In this document: positions 16,662 to 25,601 of the stretch, piece after piece | Position numbering within the stretch: the stretch's first letter is position 1 | How the letters are laid out: every line of letters starts with the position of its first letter | Assembly (NCBI RefSeq): GCF_020329485.1 | Contig: NZ_JAGKJI010000009.1 | Coordinates: forward strand, 121,489 to 185,488 | Reading direction: 5' to 3' | DNA: 64,000 nucleotides | Origin: Bradyrhizobium cenepequi | GTDB taxonomy: Bacteria > Pseudomonadota > Alphaproteobacteria > Rhizobiales > Xanthobacteraceae | Translations under genes and position numbers: made by a program | The notes under the pieces: generated by a model | What the model was told of the DNA's origin: nothing | The model's input: only the letters and a program-made list of their open reading frames with translations | The model's database searches: none

Positions 16662-18023
16662 ATGCGCGCAGGAAAGACGGTCGCGATCATCGGAGCCGGT
16701 CCCGTCGGACTCGCCGCGGCGGCGCACGTGATCGAGCGCGGCATGACGCCCGTGGTGCTGGAGGCTGGGAGTGAGGCCGGTCACGCCATGCGCCAATGGT
16801 CGCATGTAAAGCTGTTCTCGCCGTGGCAATACAATGTCGATGAAGCCGCGCGCCGGCTGCTGGAGCCCAATGGCTGGAATTCGCCGGACCCACAAGCCTA
16901 TCCGACCGGCGGCGAACTGGTGGAGCGATATCTGGAGCCTCTCGCCGCCAGGACCGTCCTTCAAGACCACATCCACGTTTCCGCGCGCGTGACCGGCATC
17001 AGTCGGGTTGGATTGGACAAGGTGAAGACCAGGGGTCGGGGCGATGCCCCCTTCGAGCTTCGCTACCAAAACGGCGCGGGCGAAAAGACGCTGCGTGCCG
17101 ACGCGGTGATCGATGTGTCCGGCACCTGGTGGTCACCCAACCCTGCTGGCGCCAATGGCCTGCCCGCGATCGGTGAAAGGGAAGCTGCCATCCGGATCGC
17201 CTATGGCATGCCCGACGTTCTCGGTGCACAACGAGCACGGTACGCATCCAAGCGCGTCGCCGTGCTCGGGGCGGGACACTCGGCCGTCGGCACCTTGATT
17301 GATCTTGTCACGCTGGCTCAATCAGCTCCGGGCACCGAGGTTTGCTGGTTGATCCGTGGCGATGATCCGGCAAAATCCTTTGGTGGCGGCGCCAACGACA
17401 AGCTCGAGGCGCGCGGCGCACTGGGCAGCATGTTTGCCGAACTCGTGCAGCGCGGAAGCGTGCGCGTCGAGCCAGCTTTCCGCGTTACGCATTTGACCGT
17501 GGTGGAGGACGGGCTTCGGATCGGCGCCGGCTCCGCCTGCTGCGGCCGATCGCTCATTGTGGATGAACTGATCGTTGCGACGGGCTTCCGTCCCGACGTT
17601 GGCTTTCTCAGCGAACTGCGCCTTTCGCTGGATCCCGCACTCGATTGTCCACCCGCACTGGCGCCGCTGATTGATCCGAATGAGCATAGCTGCGGAACCG
17701 TGCGCCCGCATGGTGCGCTCGAGCTGGCACATCCCGAACCCGGATTTTACATCGCCGGAATGAAGTCGTACGGGCGGGCGCCGACTTTCCTGATGCTGAC
17801 CGGCTACGAACAGGTCCGGTCGATCGCGGCGGAGCTTGCGGGCGACATTCAGGCCGCACGCCGGGTCGAGCTCGTGCTTCCGGAAACCGGCGTCTGCAAC
17901 GTTTCGGCTTCGGTGAAGGATGGTGGTTGCTGCGGCGGCCCCGCTGGAACAGATGCATCGGCCTGCTGCGCCGCCGACGAGACAGCCCGGCAATTGGGCG
18001 ATTCCGGTTGCGGCTGTTCATGA
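16662..18023 (+). CDS. FAD/NAD(P)-binding oxidoreductase with Cys-rich tail, ars-linked
   Basis: This 453-aa flavoprotein has an N-terminal FAD site IIGAGPVGLAAA, a second Rossmann site VLGAGHSAVGT near residue 200 and the linking ATGFRPD motif near 310, as in flavin monooxygenase-like enzymes. The last ~40 residues are unusual: a CNVS segment, then GGCCGGPAGTDASACC and GDSGCGCS, a Cys-rich tail suited to As(III) or Sb(III). ArsO-type flavoproteins are known in ars operons, but their reaction is poorly defined. The stop overlaps the MFS start (ATGA), so the two proteins are co-translated and probably act together. Confidence 0.8.
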   Translation: MRAGKTVAIIGAGPVGLAAAAHVIERGMTPVVLEAGSEAGHAMRQWSHVKLFSPWQYNVDEAARRLLEPNGWNSPDPQAYPTGGELVERYLEPLAARTVLQDHIHVSARVTGISRVGLDKVKTRGRGDAPFELRYQNGAGEKTLRADAVIDVSGTWWSPNPAGANGLPAIGEREAAIRIAYGMPDVLGAQRARYASKRVAVLGAGHSAVGTLIDLVTLAQSAPGTEVCWLIRGDDPAKSFGGGANDKLEARGALGSMFAELVQRGSVRVEPAFRVTHLTVVEDGLRIGAGSACCGRSLIVDELIVATGFRPDVGFLSELRLSLDPALDCPPALAPLIDPNEHSCGTVRPHGALELAHPEPGFYIAGMKSYGRAPTFLMLTGYEQVRSIAAELAGDIQAARRVELVLPETGVCNVSASVKDGGCCGGPAGTDASACCAADETARQLGDSGCGCS

Positions 18024-19192
18024 AGGAAGCCGCGGTCGGCTCGCTGCCTGTCATCGTCGCGCTCGGCACCACGCAGACCATCGCATGGGCGTCGAGCTAC
18101 TACCTTCCCGCCATTCTGGCAGCGCCGATCGCGCGTGACCTGTCGATAGAGCCGACTTACGTGTTTGGTGCACTGTCGGGCGGGCTCGTCATCGCCGGCC
18201 TGCTCGGGCCACGCGTCGGCCACGCCATCGATACGTTCGGCGGGCGCGGATTGCTGGCGAGCTCGAATCTCGTCTTTGCGAGCGGTCTGCTGTTGCTTTC
18301 GATGGCAGGTGGACCGATCGTCCTGATCGCGGCTTGGATCGTGCTCGGGATCGCGATGGGAATGGGCCTGTATGAGGCCGCCTTTGCCACGCTCACCCAC
18401 ATCTATGGCGCCGCGGCGCGACGGCCGATCACCGGCATCACCCTGATCGCAGGTTTCGCCAGCACAGTGGGATGGCCGATTTCGACCTGGCTTGATTCCG
18501 AACTGGGCTGGCGGGCGGCCTGCCAGATCTGGGCTCTTGTTCACATTGGATTGGCACTGCCCCTCAACCTTTCCCTGCCGCGCCTGACGCCGCTTGCGAA
18601 GATCGATGCCCCGCAGCCGCAAGTGGGCAATGGGTCGGGTCAGAGCGAGACGTTTGCAATGGTGGCGCTCGCCTACATGTTCGCCGCCTCAGGGTTTGTG
18701 AGTTCGGGCCTTTCGGCACTTCTGCCGACCATCCTGGTGCAATTGGGCGCGACGCCGGCGGCGGCGCTGTTTGCGGGAACACTGGTGGGGCCGGCCCAGG
18801 TCGGGGCACGCATCATCGAAGCGGGATGGCTGGCGCGCTACCACCCGCTGTTGTCAGCGCGGCTTGCGACGTTGATGAATCCGCTTGGCGTGGTGATCCT
18901 CACTCTCGGGGGTCCTGTGTTCGCACCGCTCTTTGCGATCTTCTATGGCGCAGGGAACGGCATCATCACGATCGCCCGTGGTACGTTGCCGTTGGCCTTG
19001 TTCGGACCCAGGGGATTCGGGAAACGTGTCGGACTGATCTCCCTTCCCGCGCGTGCGACCGGAGCGCTGGCACCGCTCGCCGTGGGCTTGACAGTGGAAC
19101 ACTTCGGCGCCAGCGCGCTTTGGGTCAGCGCCCTGGCCTCGCTATCGGCATTCCTCGCCTTGCTCCTGTTACGTCCGGCCCGCACCGCGTGA
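18020..19192 (+). CDS. MFS transporter, ars-linked
   Basis: This 390-aa major-facilitator protein has about 12 hydrophobic segments. The ATG at 18020 overlaps the flavoprotein stop. The helix 2-3 region reads LLGPRVGHAIDTFGGRG, the MFS loop. Nothing in the sequence fixes the substrate. Because no ArsB or Acr3 is present in this cluster, this is the best candidate for an arsenical exporter, analogous in position to the known MFS exporters ArsK or ArsJ. ArsJ normally pairs with a GAPDH gene, which is absent here. Confidence 0.75.
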   Translation: MKEAAVGSLPVIVALGTTQTIAWASSYYLPAILAAPIARDLSIEPTYVFGALSGGLVIAGLLGPRVGHAIDTFGGRGLLASSNLVFASGLLLLSMAGGPIVLIAAWIVLGIAMGMGLYEAAFATLTHIYGAAARRPITGITLIAGFASTVGWPISTWLDSELGWRAACQIWALVHIGLALPLNLSLPRLTPLAKIDAPQPQVGNGSGQSETFAMVALAYMFAASGFVSSGLSALLPTILVQLGATPAAALFAGTLVGPAQVGARIIEAGWLARYHPLLSARLATLMNPLGVVILTLGGPVFAPLFAIFYGAGNGIITIARGTLPLALFGPRGFGKRVGLISLPARATGALAPLAVGLTVEHFGASALWVSALASLSAFLALLLLRPARTA

Positions 19193-19350
19193 CGGATAGA
19201 TGACGGGCAAAGCGTCCGACGCGCTCTCGCTTCTATAGTCGCAGGGCGCCGGCGTCGCGGCGGGTTGATCAGCATCAAAGGAGCGAAGGCGCCGTTCGGC
19301 TAACCATGATAGCGAAGCCGGGAAATGCCAACAACAGGGGAAGTCCTGTG

Positions 19351-20217
19351 ATGTCGCCTGCAGCCGCAACGAATTTCGTGCCCATCGGCAAAGCCGCACC
19401 GCAAGTGGATGCAAGGCAAGCGATGTCCGCCATCGTCAACGGGAAGAGCGTGAGCAGTCAGACGACGGAAAAGATCAGCGTCAGGAACCTCAACTTCTAT
19501 TACGAGGACGGCAACCAGGCGCTGCGCGATGTGACTGTGCCGATCTACGACAAATGCGTCACGGCGTTCATGGGTCCCTCGGGCTGCGGCAAGTCCACCT
19601 TGCTCCGCGTGCTCAACCGTATGCACGATCTCTATCCGGGCCAGCGCGCGGAAGGAGAGATCCTGTTCAACGGCGAGAACATCCTCGGACGTATCGACGT
19701 CTACCAGCTGCGGGCGCGGATCGGCATGGTGTTTCAGAAGCCGACGCCATTCCCGATGACGGTCTATGACAACATCGCGTTCGGGATCCGCCTGCAGCGC
19801 GAGGTCTCGAAGGGCGAGATGGACGAGCTCGTCGAAGCGGCGCTGCGCCGCGCGGCGCTATGGGACGAGGTGAAGGACGATCTGTTGCGCAACGGCTTCG
19901 AACTCTCGGGCGGCCAGCAGCAGCGGCTGAGCATTGCCCGTGCGATTGCGGTAAAGCCGGAAGTGCTGCTACTCGACGAGCCCTGCTCGTCGATCGATCC
20001 GATCTCTTCGGCCAAGATCGAGCATACCATCGACGAGATCAAGCAGGATCATGCGATCGTCATCGTCACGCACAATCTGCAGCAGGCAGCGCGGGTATCC
20101 GACTTCGCCGGCTTCATGTATCTCGGCGAATTGATCGAGTTCGGAACCGTCCAGGATATTTTCGTCAGCCCGAAGAAGCAGCAGACGGAGCGGTTCCTGA
20201 CCGGCCGGTTTGGATGA
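19351..20217 (+). CDS. pstB: Phosphate ABC transporter ATPase, orphan copy
   Basis: PstB powers high-affinity phosphate uptake. Walker [11 protein letters not shown]-loop [17 protein letters not shown], signature [10 protein letters not shown] and Walker [14 protein letters not shown] are all intact. The N-terminus is longer than usual, with possible ATG starts at 19306, 19351 and 19423. I chose 19351 because GGGGAAG precedes it at a fair distance. No pstS, pstC, pstA or phoU is beside it. It sits at the end of the ars cluster, and as arsenate enters through Pst this is suggestive. It would need permeases encoded elsewhere. Confidence 0.88.
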   Translation: MSPAAATNFVPIGKAAPQVDARQAMSAIVNGKSVSSQTTEKISVRNLNFYYEDGNQALRDVTVPIYDKCVTAFMGPSGCGKSTLLRVLNRMHDLYPGQRAEGEILFNGENILGRIDVYQLRARIGMVFQKPTPFPMTVYDNIAFGIRLQREVSKGEMDELVEAALRRAALWDEVKDDLLRNGFELSGGQQQRLSIARAIAVKPEVLLLDEPCSSIDPISSAKIEHTIDEIKQDHAIVIVTHNLQQAARVSDFAGFMYLGELIEFGTVQDIFVSPKKQQTERFLTGRFG

Positions 20218-20227
20218 GATGTTCTTG

Positions 20228-20356
20228 TCATTCCGGGATGCGTGCGAAGCACGCAGGCCCGGAATCCATTGGGCCGCAGACGCAAGTGATGAATAGATTC
20301 TCTGATGTGCAATTGCACATCAGAGCTCGCGCTTTGCGCGCCCCGGAACGACGGAT
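20228..20356. repeat. Composite intergenic repeat
   Basis: It begins CATTCCGGGATGCGTGCG, contains GGCCCGGAATCCATTGGGCC, and has a perfect hairpin TCTGATGTGC / GCACATCAGA near 20302-20323. It ends in GCGCCCCGGAACGACGG. Its CCGGAATCCATTGGGC block is shared, inverted, with the repeat near 12990-13038. It lies between pstB and the antitoxin gene, with an additional small inverted element (GGGTTACGC / GCTAACCC) at 20376-20396. Confidence 0.7.
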
Positions 20357-20431
20357 GAAGTGAAAGAGAAATCGACGGGTTACGCTTCGCTAACCCGCCC
20401 TATGACCCTGCTACAGCCCTGCCCTACTATT

Positions 20432-20743
20432 TCAGGCAACTTCCAGTGTCGGGATATTCTTGATCTTCTCGCCAAGCTCCTGCTGCGCCTGATGCAAATC
20501 GCAGCGCTTCTGCAGATTGAGCCAGAGATCGGGACCGTTTCCGCACAGCTTCCCAAGTCGCAACGCCATGATCGGCGTCACCGGCTGCCTTTCCATCAGC
20601 ACATCGTAAAGCGTCTGGCGCGAAACGCCCAGCAGCTTGGCGATCTCCGTCTTGGGTCGACCGATGGCCGGCAAAATCTCCTCGCGAAGAAGTTCGCCCG
20701 GATGCATCGGCGGTAAACCTCGTTTCGGAACCTTCCTGGCCAT
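20432..20743 (-). CDS. higA: HigA-type antitoxin (XRE helix-turn-helix)
   Basis: This 103-aa protein of the HigA/VapA family starts MARKVPKRGLPPMHPGELL, with the HTH in IAKLLGVSRQTLYDVLMERQP and the usual RLGKLCGNGPDLWLNLQ. It binds its own promoter and neutralises a RelE-fold toxin encoded just upstream. Here that toxin gene survives only as a 3' stub, so the antitoxin is a solitary remnant unless it controls another locus. The spacing to the toxin stop is 10 bp, as in intact higBA loci. Confidence 0.9.
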   Translation of the reverse strand: MARKVPKRGLPPMHPGELLREEILPAIGRPKTEIAKLLGVSRQTLYDVLMERQPVTPIMALRLGKLCGNGPDLWLNLQKRCDLHQAQQELGEKIKNIPTLEVA

Positions 20744-20753
20744 GAACTTGTCC

Positions 20754-20888
20754 TCAGTGATAGTCTTCTAGATCGACATCGACGGCATCGCCCTCGATCC
20801 AAACGAACGTGATACGCCAGTTTCCGCTCGCGTTCACAGCGTAGCGACCTTTTCCGCGGCCAACGAGCGCATGAAAGCGGGCCTTCGC
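20754..20888 (-). pseudogene. higB: HigB toxin, C-terminal fragment only
   Basis: After the gor stop codon, a frame encodes ARFHALVGRGKGRYAV, then NASGNWRITFVW and DAVDVDLEDYH, then a stop. This is the C-terminal ~43 residues of HigB/RelE-type mRNA interferases (family length ~90), including the NxNWRITF strand. The first half of the toxin, with its start codon, is missing and is replaced by the 3' end of gor. In the same frame the sequence upstream reads antitoxin-unrelated residues on top of gor codons. The toxin is therefore not expected to be active. Confidence 0.75.
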
Positions 20889-22273
20889 TACTCCGCAGCC
20901 TGTCTCACATAACGCGCGGTCGGGGTGCGCATGGTCACGAGTTCTTCGGCGGCCGTCGGGTGGAGCGCGAAGGTGGCGTCGAAATCGGCCTTGGTCGCTT
21001 TCATCTTCACCGCGATCGCAACCGCCTGGATGATCTCGGCGGCGCAATCGCCGACGATGTGACAGCCGAGCACGCGATCGCTGGCGCCGTCGACCACGAG
21101 CTTCATCAGCACGCGGGTGTCGCGGCCTGACATCGTCGCCTTGATGGGGCGGAAACTGGTCTTGTAGATGTCGACGCGGCTCACTTGCGCGCGCGCCTCG
21201 GTTTCGGTCAGGCCGACCGTGCCGACCTCGGGCTGCGAGAATACCGCGGTCGGAATGCTGGCGTGATCGACCTGCACCGGGCGCTTGCCGAACACGGTGT
21301 CGGCAAAGGCGTGGCCCTCGCGGATCGCGACCGGCGTCAGGTTGTGGCGATGGGTGACATCGCCGATGGCGTAGATGTTCGGCACCGAGCTTTTCGACCA
21401 GGCATCGACCGCGATGCCGCCGTTGTTCGGATTGATGGCGACGCGCGCCTTCTCCAGGCCGAGATTGGCGACGTTCGGATGGCGCCCGATCGCGAACATC
21501 ACCCTCTCTGAGGCCAGGCTCGATCCGTTCGACAGATGCGTGGTGAATTCCTTGCCGTGACGGTCGACCTTGGTGACGGTGCAGCCGGTCAGGATGGTGA
21601 TGCCACGCTTCTCCATCTCGGCGCGGACATGCTCCCGGACGTCCTCATCAAAGCCGCGCAGGATGTTGTCGCCGCGGTAGATCACGGTGACGTCGGAGCC
21701 GAGGCCGGCGAAGATGCCGGCGAATTCCAGTGCGATATAGCCGCCGCCCTGGATCACGATGCGCCTCGGCAATTCAGCCAGGTGGAACGCCTCGTTCGAC
21801 GAGATCACGTGCTCGATGCCGGGAATCTCGGGCCCATGGTTGGGCGCGCCGCCGGTCGCAATCAGCGTGTAGTTGGCCTTGACCGTCTCACCGGTCGCAA
21901 GACGCAGCGTGTGCGCATCCTCGAAGACAGCCCGCGTCTTGACGATGTGCGCGCCGGATTTCTCGACATTGGTCGTGTAGGCCGCCTCCAGCCGCGCGAT
22001 CTCCTTGTCCTTGTTGGCGACCAGCGTCGGCCAGTCGAACGAGGCCTGCGGGATGGTCCAGCCGAAACCGGCGGCATCCTCGATCTCCTGCTGGACGTGC
22101 GAGCCCATCACGAACAGCTTTTTCGGCACGCAGCCGCGGATCACGCAGGTACCGCCCATCCGGTACTCTTCGGCGACCATGACCTTCGCGCCATGGCCTG
22201 CGGCGATACGGGCGGCGCGAACCCCGCCCGAACCGCCTCCGATGACGAACAGATCGACGTCGTAATCAGCCAT
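20888..22273 (-). CDS. gor: Glutathione-disulfide reductase
   Basis: This enzyme regenerates GSH from GSSG with NADPH. The 461-aa flavoprotein has the FAD site VIGGGSGGVRAA, the redox disulfide GGTCVIRGCVPKK, the second nucleotide site VIQGGGYIALE and the C-terminal catalytic HPTAAEELVT. The product supports the glutathione/glutaredoxin needed by the nearby Grx-type ArsC, although it is 6 kb away. Its 3' end abuts a truncated higB, which suggests that a deletion joined the two. Confidence 0.96.
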   Translation of the reverse strand: MADYDVDLFVIGGGSGGVRAARIAAGHGAKVMVAEEYRMGGTCVIRGCVPKKLFVMGSHVQQEIEDAAGFGWTIPQASFDWPTLVANKDKEIARLEAAYTTNVEKSGAHIVKTRAVFEDAHTLRLATGETVKANYTLIATGGAPNHGPEIPGIEHVISSNEAFHLAELPRRIVIQGGGYIALEFAGIFAGLGSDVTVIYRGDNILRGFDEDVREHVRAEMEKRGITILTGCTVTKVDRHGKEFTTHLSNGSSLASERVMFAIGRHPNVANLGLEKARVAINPNNGGIAVDAWSKSSVPNIYAIGDVTHRHNLTPVAIREGHAFADTVFGKRPVQVDHASIPTAVFSQPEVGTVGLTETEARAQVSRVDIYKTSFRPIKATMSGRDTRVLMKLVVDGASDRVLGCHIVGDCAAEIIQAVAIAVKMKATKADFDATFALHPTAAEELVTMRTPTARYVRQAAE

Positions 22274-22293
22274 GGCGCCTATGTCCTAAACCA

Positions 22294-22342
22294 GAGCATG
22301 ATCCGGAAAAGTGGACACCGGTTTTCCGAAAAGATCATGCTC
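22294..22342. repeat. Interspersed palindromic repeat, copy 2
   Basis: The arms GAGCATGATC (22294-22303) and GATCATGCTC (22333-22342) flank CCGGAAAAGTGGACACCGG and TTTTCCGAAAA. The copy is followed by AAACAAAGAGC, as in the other copies. It lies just upstream of gor and downstream of the DUF2059 gene, both on the minus strand. Confidence 0.9.
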
Positions 22343-22397
22343 AAACAAAGAGCTAAAGCGGGATTACATTTCGAAGAAAAGTCATCCCCGCTTTGGA

Positions 22398-22940
22398 TCA
22401 GATCTCCTTGCCGCGCTTGCGCATCTCGGCCCGGAACTGGGCGTTCACGACCTCCGCGAACTGCTGTGCCCATTGGTTCATATAGGACATCGAGAACTGG
22501 ATTGCGCGGGGCTCGCTGGCGAGCAGCTTCTGGCCGAGCGGCGACTTGTAGAAGGTGACGAGGTCCTTCAGTTCCTGCTCGGTGAATTCGTTGGCATAGA
22601 CCTTGGCCATGCCCTCGCCGATCTCCTGCTCGCGGCCGGCCAGGTTCTTGGCGACGATGGCGGCGACCTCGTTGAGGTCCTTCTGGTAGTTGAGGTTGGA
22701 CTGCAGCAGACTTTCCTTGGTCTGCAGCACGATGTTGGGAACGGCGTTGGCGTACATCGCGCTCGCGTTCTTCATCTTGAGGATTTCCTTCGCCGCTGCG
22801 ATCGCCGCAGGCGAGCCTTCCTTCAGCGCCGGCGCCGGTGCGGGAGCCGGCGCCTTCTGCTGCGCGCTCACCGATACGGCGGTCAGGGCCACACCCACTG
22901 CCAGGCCGGCGGCCGCCAAAATCCGTACAAAGCTCGTCAT
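22398..22940 (-). CDS. DUF2059 exported protein
   Basis: This ~180-aa protein has a Sec signal peptide (MTSFVRILAAAGLAVGVALT, cleaved after VSVSAQ) and an Ala/Pro linker. It then has a helical DUF2059 domain ending TEQELKDLVTFYKSPLGQKL, the family's most conserved stretch. The ATG at 22940 has GGGAGAGTTGGA before it. The longer frame to 22982 would overlap rpiA and is rejected. The function of the family is not established. The product is probably periplasmic. Confidence 0.85.
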   Translation of the reverse strand: MTSFVRILAAAGLAVGVALTAVSVSAQQKAPAPAPAPALKEGSPAAIAAAKEILKMKNASAMYANAVPNIVLQTKESLLQSNLNYQKDLNEVAAIVAKNLAGREQEIGEGMAKVYANEFTEQELKDLVTFYKSPLGQKLLASEPRAIQFSMSYMNQWAQQFAEVVNAQFRAEMRKRGKEI

Positions 22941-22965
22941 TCCAACTCTCCCAGAATTTACGGCG

Positions 22966-23658
22966 TCAACGCCGTTCAACAACGCGAATTCCCTGCGTGC
23001 CCGCCAGCACGACCATGCCGGCGAGACCGATGAACAACCCGTGCTCGACGATGCCGGGGATCACGCTCAGCAGCCCGGCCAAGCGCGGCGCGTCCCCTAT
23101 CCGTGCAAGGTGGGCGTCGACAATCCAGTGGCCGCCATCAGTGACAAAAACGTGACCGTCTTTGGCCGTCCGCAGCACCATCTGCCCGGCAACGCCGGCT
23201 TCCGCAAAGGCCTTCGCGATCGCCGCCTTGGTCGCCGCGAGCCCGAACGGGATCACCTCGATCGGCAGCGGGAAACGGCCGAGCGCATCGACCCATTTGC
23301 TGTCATCGGCGATCACGATCATGCGATCGGATGCGGCCGCCACGATCTTCTCGCGGAGCAGCGCACCGCCGCCGCCCTTGATCAGGTTGAGCGCGGGATC
23401 GACCTCGTCGGCGCCGTCGACGGTGAGATCGAGATGGTCGATCTCGTCCAGCGTGGTGAGGGCAATGCCGCAGGCTTCCGCCTGCACGCGGGTCGCCTCC
23501 GAGGTCGGCACCCCCACCACCTTCATGCCGGCCCGCACCTTCTCACCGAGCAGGTCAACGAAATGCTTGGCAGTGGAGCCGGTGCCGAGCCCGAGCTTCA
23601 TGCCGTCGCGCACCTCTTCAAGGGCGCGCGCCGCGGCCTGTCGTTTCAATCCGTCCAT
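22966..23658 (-). CDS. rpiA: Ribose-5-phosphate isomerase A
   Basis: This enzyme interconverts ribose 5-phosphate and ribulose 5-phosphate in the pentose-phosphate and Calvin pathways. The ~230-aa protein has the phosphate loop [18 protein letters not shown] and [12 protein letters not shown]. The start is the ATG at 23658 ([13 protein letters not shown]). An in-frame upstream extension to 23700 is not conserved. It lies 25 bp before the DUF2059 gene on the same strand and is likely co-transcribed. Confidence 0.96.
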   Translation of the reverse strand: MDGLKRQAAARALEEVRDGMKLGLGTGSTAKHFVDLLGEKVRAGMKVVGVPTSEATRVQAEACGIALTTLDEIDHLDLTVDGADEVDPALNLIKGGGGALLREKIVAAASDRMIVIADDSKWVDALGRFPLPIEVIPFGLAATKAAIAKAFAEAGVAGQMVLRTAKDGHVFVTDGGHWIVDAHLARIGDAPRLAGLLSVIPGIVEHGLFIGLAGMVVLAGTQGIRVVERR

Positions 23659-23870
23659 GTCCACGTTTCGACGATTCCCAAGCGCTTGGGAGCGGACCAC
23701 CCCGCTCCGGCGGGCGCATATCTAGCCGCCTTTTGCGCGCAGGGACAGCGCCAATAGCGCCCTGCACGGCCGCCGGCCGCAGTTTTCACATTCGATCAGA
23801 ATCGGGCGCCAGCGTCTTGTTTTTTCACGCTTTCTTCGGGCGGCGACATGCTTCGTCCTAAACCGAAAGA

Positions 23871-24704
23871 TTAACTGGAGACCTCGTCCATCGCGGCCAG
23901 GATCGCGGCAAACCGGGTCTCGACCTCGGCCCGCCTGCCGGGATGGGTGAATACGTAGAGGCGGTCTTCCCGTATCGCGGCAAGGACGCGCGCGGCGACG
24001 TCGGCGGGATCGATGCCGGCCTGAAGCTGCCGCGCGATCTCCGCGACCATGGCGGCCGCGGGGCTGTCGGGATCGAGCGTCGGTGCGGGACCATAGCGCG
24101 GAGGCCGGTTGCGTCCGCTCTCGCCGATACGGGTCCGCACGAAGCTCGGGCACAGCACGCTGACGCCTATACCAAGCGGCTTGAGCCGCAGGGCCAATCC
24201 CTCCGACATGCTCACGACTGCGAATTTCGTCGCCGAGTAAGCGCTGAACCCGAGGTCCGCGTTCATCCCAGCCATCGAGGCGGTGTTGACGATGTGTCCG
24301 CCCTCGCCGTGTTTGCGCATGTGCGGCAGGAAACTTGCGATGCCATGCACCACGCCCATGAGATTGACATCGACCACCCAGCGCCAGCTTTCCAGCGAGA
24401 TGGCATCGATGCCACCACCACCGGCGACGCCCGCATTGTTGCAGAGAATGTGGACATTGCCGAAGGCGTCGAACGCGGCGCCGGCGGCGTCCTCGACACT
24501 GGCGGCATCGGCGACATCGCAGATCGTGCCTCTGACGTTCGGGCCGAACTCGGCCAGGCTTCCGACCGCACGCTCCAGCGCCTCCGCCTCGATATCGGCG
24601 AGCATCACCTTCATGCCGGCCGCCGCGAACGCGCGACCGAGTGCAAGGCCGATGCCGCTCGCCCCACCCGTGACAAAGGCTGTTCTGTTGGCAAGTTCGT
24701 GCAT
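23871..24704 (-). CDS. SDR family oxidoreductase
   Basis: This ~277-aa classical short-chain dehydrogenase has the cofactor site FVTGGASGIGLALG (TGxxxGxG), NNAG near residue 90, catalytic Ser in VNTASMAG and YSATK (YxxxK). The ADIEAE segment after strand 2 favours NAD(H). The ATG at 24704 begins MHELANRTA. The much longer frame to 24887 overlaps the divergent gph gene and is rejected. The substrate is unknown. Confidence 0.9.
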   Translation of the reverse strand: MHELANRTAFVTGGASGIGLALGRAFAAAGMKVMLADIEAEALERAVGSLAEFGPNVRGTICDVADAASVEDAAGAAFDAFGNVHILCNNAGVAGGGGIDAISLESWRWVVDVNLMGVVHGIASFLPHMRKHGEGGHIVNTASMAGMNADLGFSAYSATKFAVVSMSEGLALRLKPLGIGVSVLCPSFVRTRIGESGRNRPPRYGPAPTLDPDSPAAAMVAEIARQLQAGIDPADVAARVLAAIREDRLYVFTHPGRRAEVETRFAAILAAMDEVSS

Positions 24705-24764
24705 AGCGCCTTCCCTTACCCTCTTCCCTTGCACGACGGCGCCGGAAACGATAGCCACAGGAAG

Positions 24765-25451
24765 ATGAAATCTCCCGGCATTGTCGTTTTCGATCTCGAC
24801 GGTACCCTCGTCGATACCGCGCCCGACCTGATCAGCGCGCTCAATTACGTACTGGACCGTGAGGGCTTGGCCCCACTGCCGCTGCAATCAGCGCGCACCA
24901 TGATTGGCGCCGGCGCACGCAAATTGATCGAGCGCGCGCTCGAGCTCGAGGGCCGCCAGGTCGGCACGGACGATATCAGCCGGCTGACCAAGGATTTCAT
25001 CGACTATTACGCCGCCCACATCGCCAACGAATCGCGCCCGTTCGAAGGCTTGGAAACCGCCCTGGACGAGCTCGCCGAACAGGGGTTCCGCTTCGCAGTC
25101 TGCACCAACAAGCTCGAGTTCCTTTCAAAGCTCCTGCTCGATGAGCTCGGCCTGAGCGGGCGGTTTGCGGCGATCTGCGGCGCCGACACCTTCGGGGTCT
25201 CGAAGCCGGATCCGGCGATCCTTCGGCAGACGGTGGCGCGGGCAGGCGAACAATTGTCGTCCGCGATCATGGTCGGCGATGCCGGGACCGATGTCGGGGT
25301 CGCCCGACGGGCGGGCATCCCGGTGATCGGGGTCGCATTCGGCTATACCGAGATACCTATCGCCGAATTGAAGCCGGACAGACTGATCGGCCATATGCGC
25401 GAGCTGCCGGCCGCTGTCGACAGCCTCGCCAGGGCTGTGAATATTTCCTAA
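24765..25451 (+). CDS. gph: Phosphoglycolate phosphatase (HAD family)
   Basis: This enzyme dephosphorylates 2-phosphoglycolate from photorespiration or DNA repair. The 228-aa HAD hydrolase has motif I FDLDGTLVDT, motif II CTNK, motif III SKPDPAI and motif IV GDAGTD. The ATG at 24765 follows AGGAAG. It is divergent from the SDR gene 60 bp away. Broader HAD specificity is possible, but the cap size and Gph-like sequence fit. Confidence 0.9.
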   Translation: MKSPGIVVFDLDGTLVDTAPDLISALNYVLDREGLAPLPLQSARTMIGAGARKLIERALELEGRQVGTDDISRLTKDFIDYYAAHIANESRPFEGLETALDELAEQGFRFAVCTNKLEFLSKLLLDELGLSGRFAAICGADTFGVSKPDPAILRQTVARAGEQLSSAIMVGDAGTDVGVARRAGIPVIGVAFGYTEIPIAELKPDRLIGHMRELPAAVDSLARAVNIS

Positions 25452-25601
25452 CCTACTGAGCTATCGTTGCTTTTCTGCAACGCTACGCATCCTTATTAAC
25501 CATCGCTTAGCGAATCCGCCCTGCGCCGTTGCGCCGCAGTGCCTGCCCTCCTATGGTCCGGCCGGGGATTGTGGCTCTCAGCCACAGTTAGGTGGATCAA
25601 T

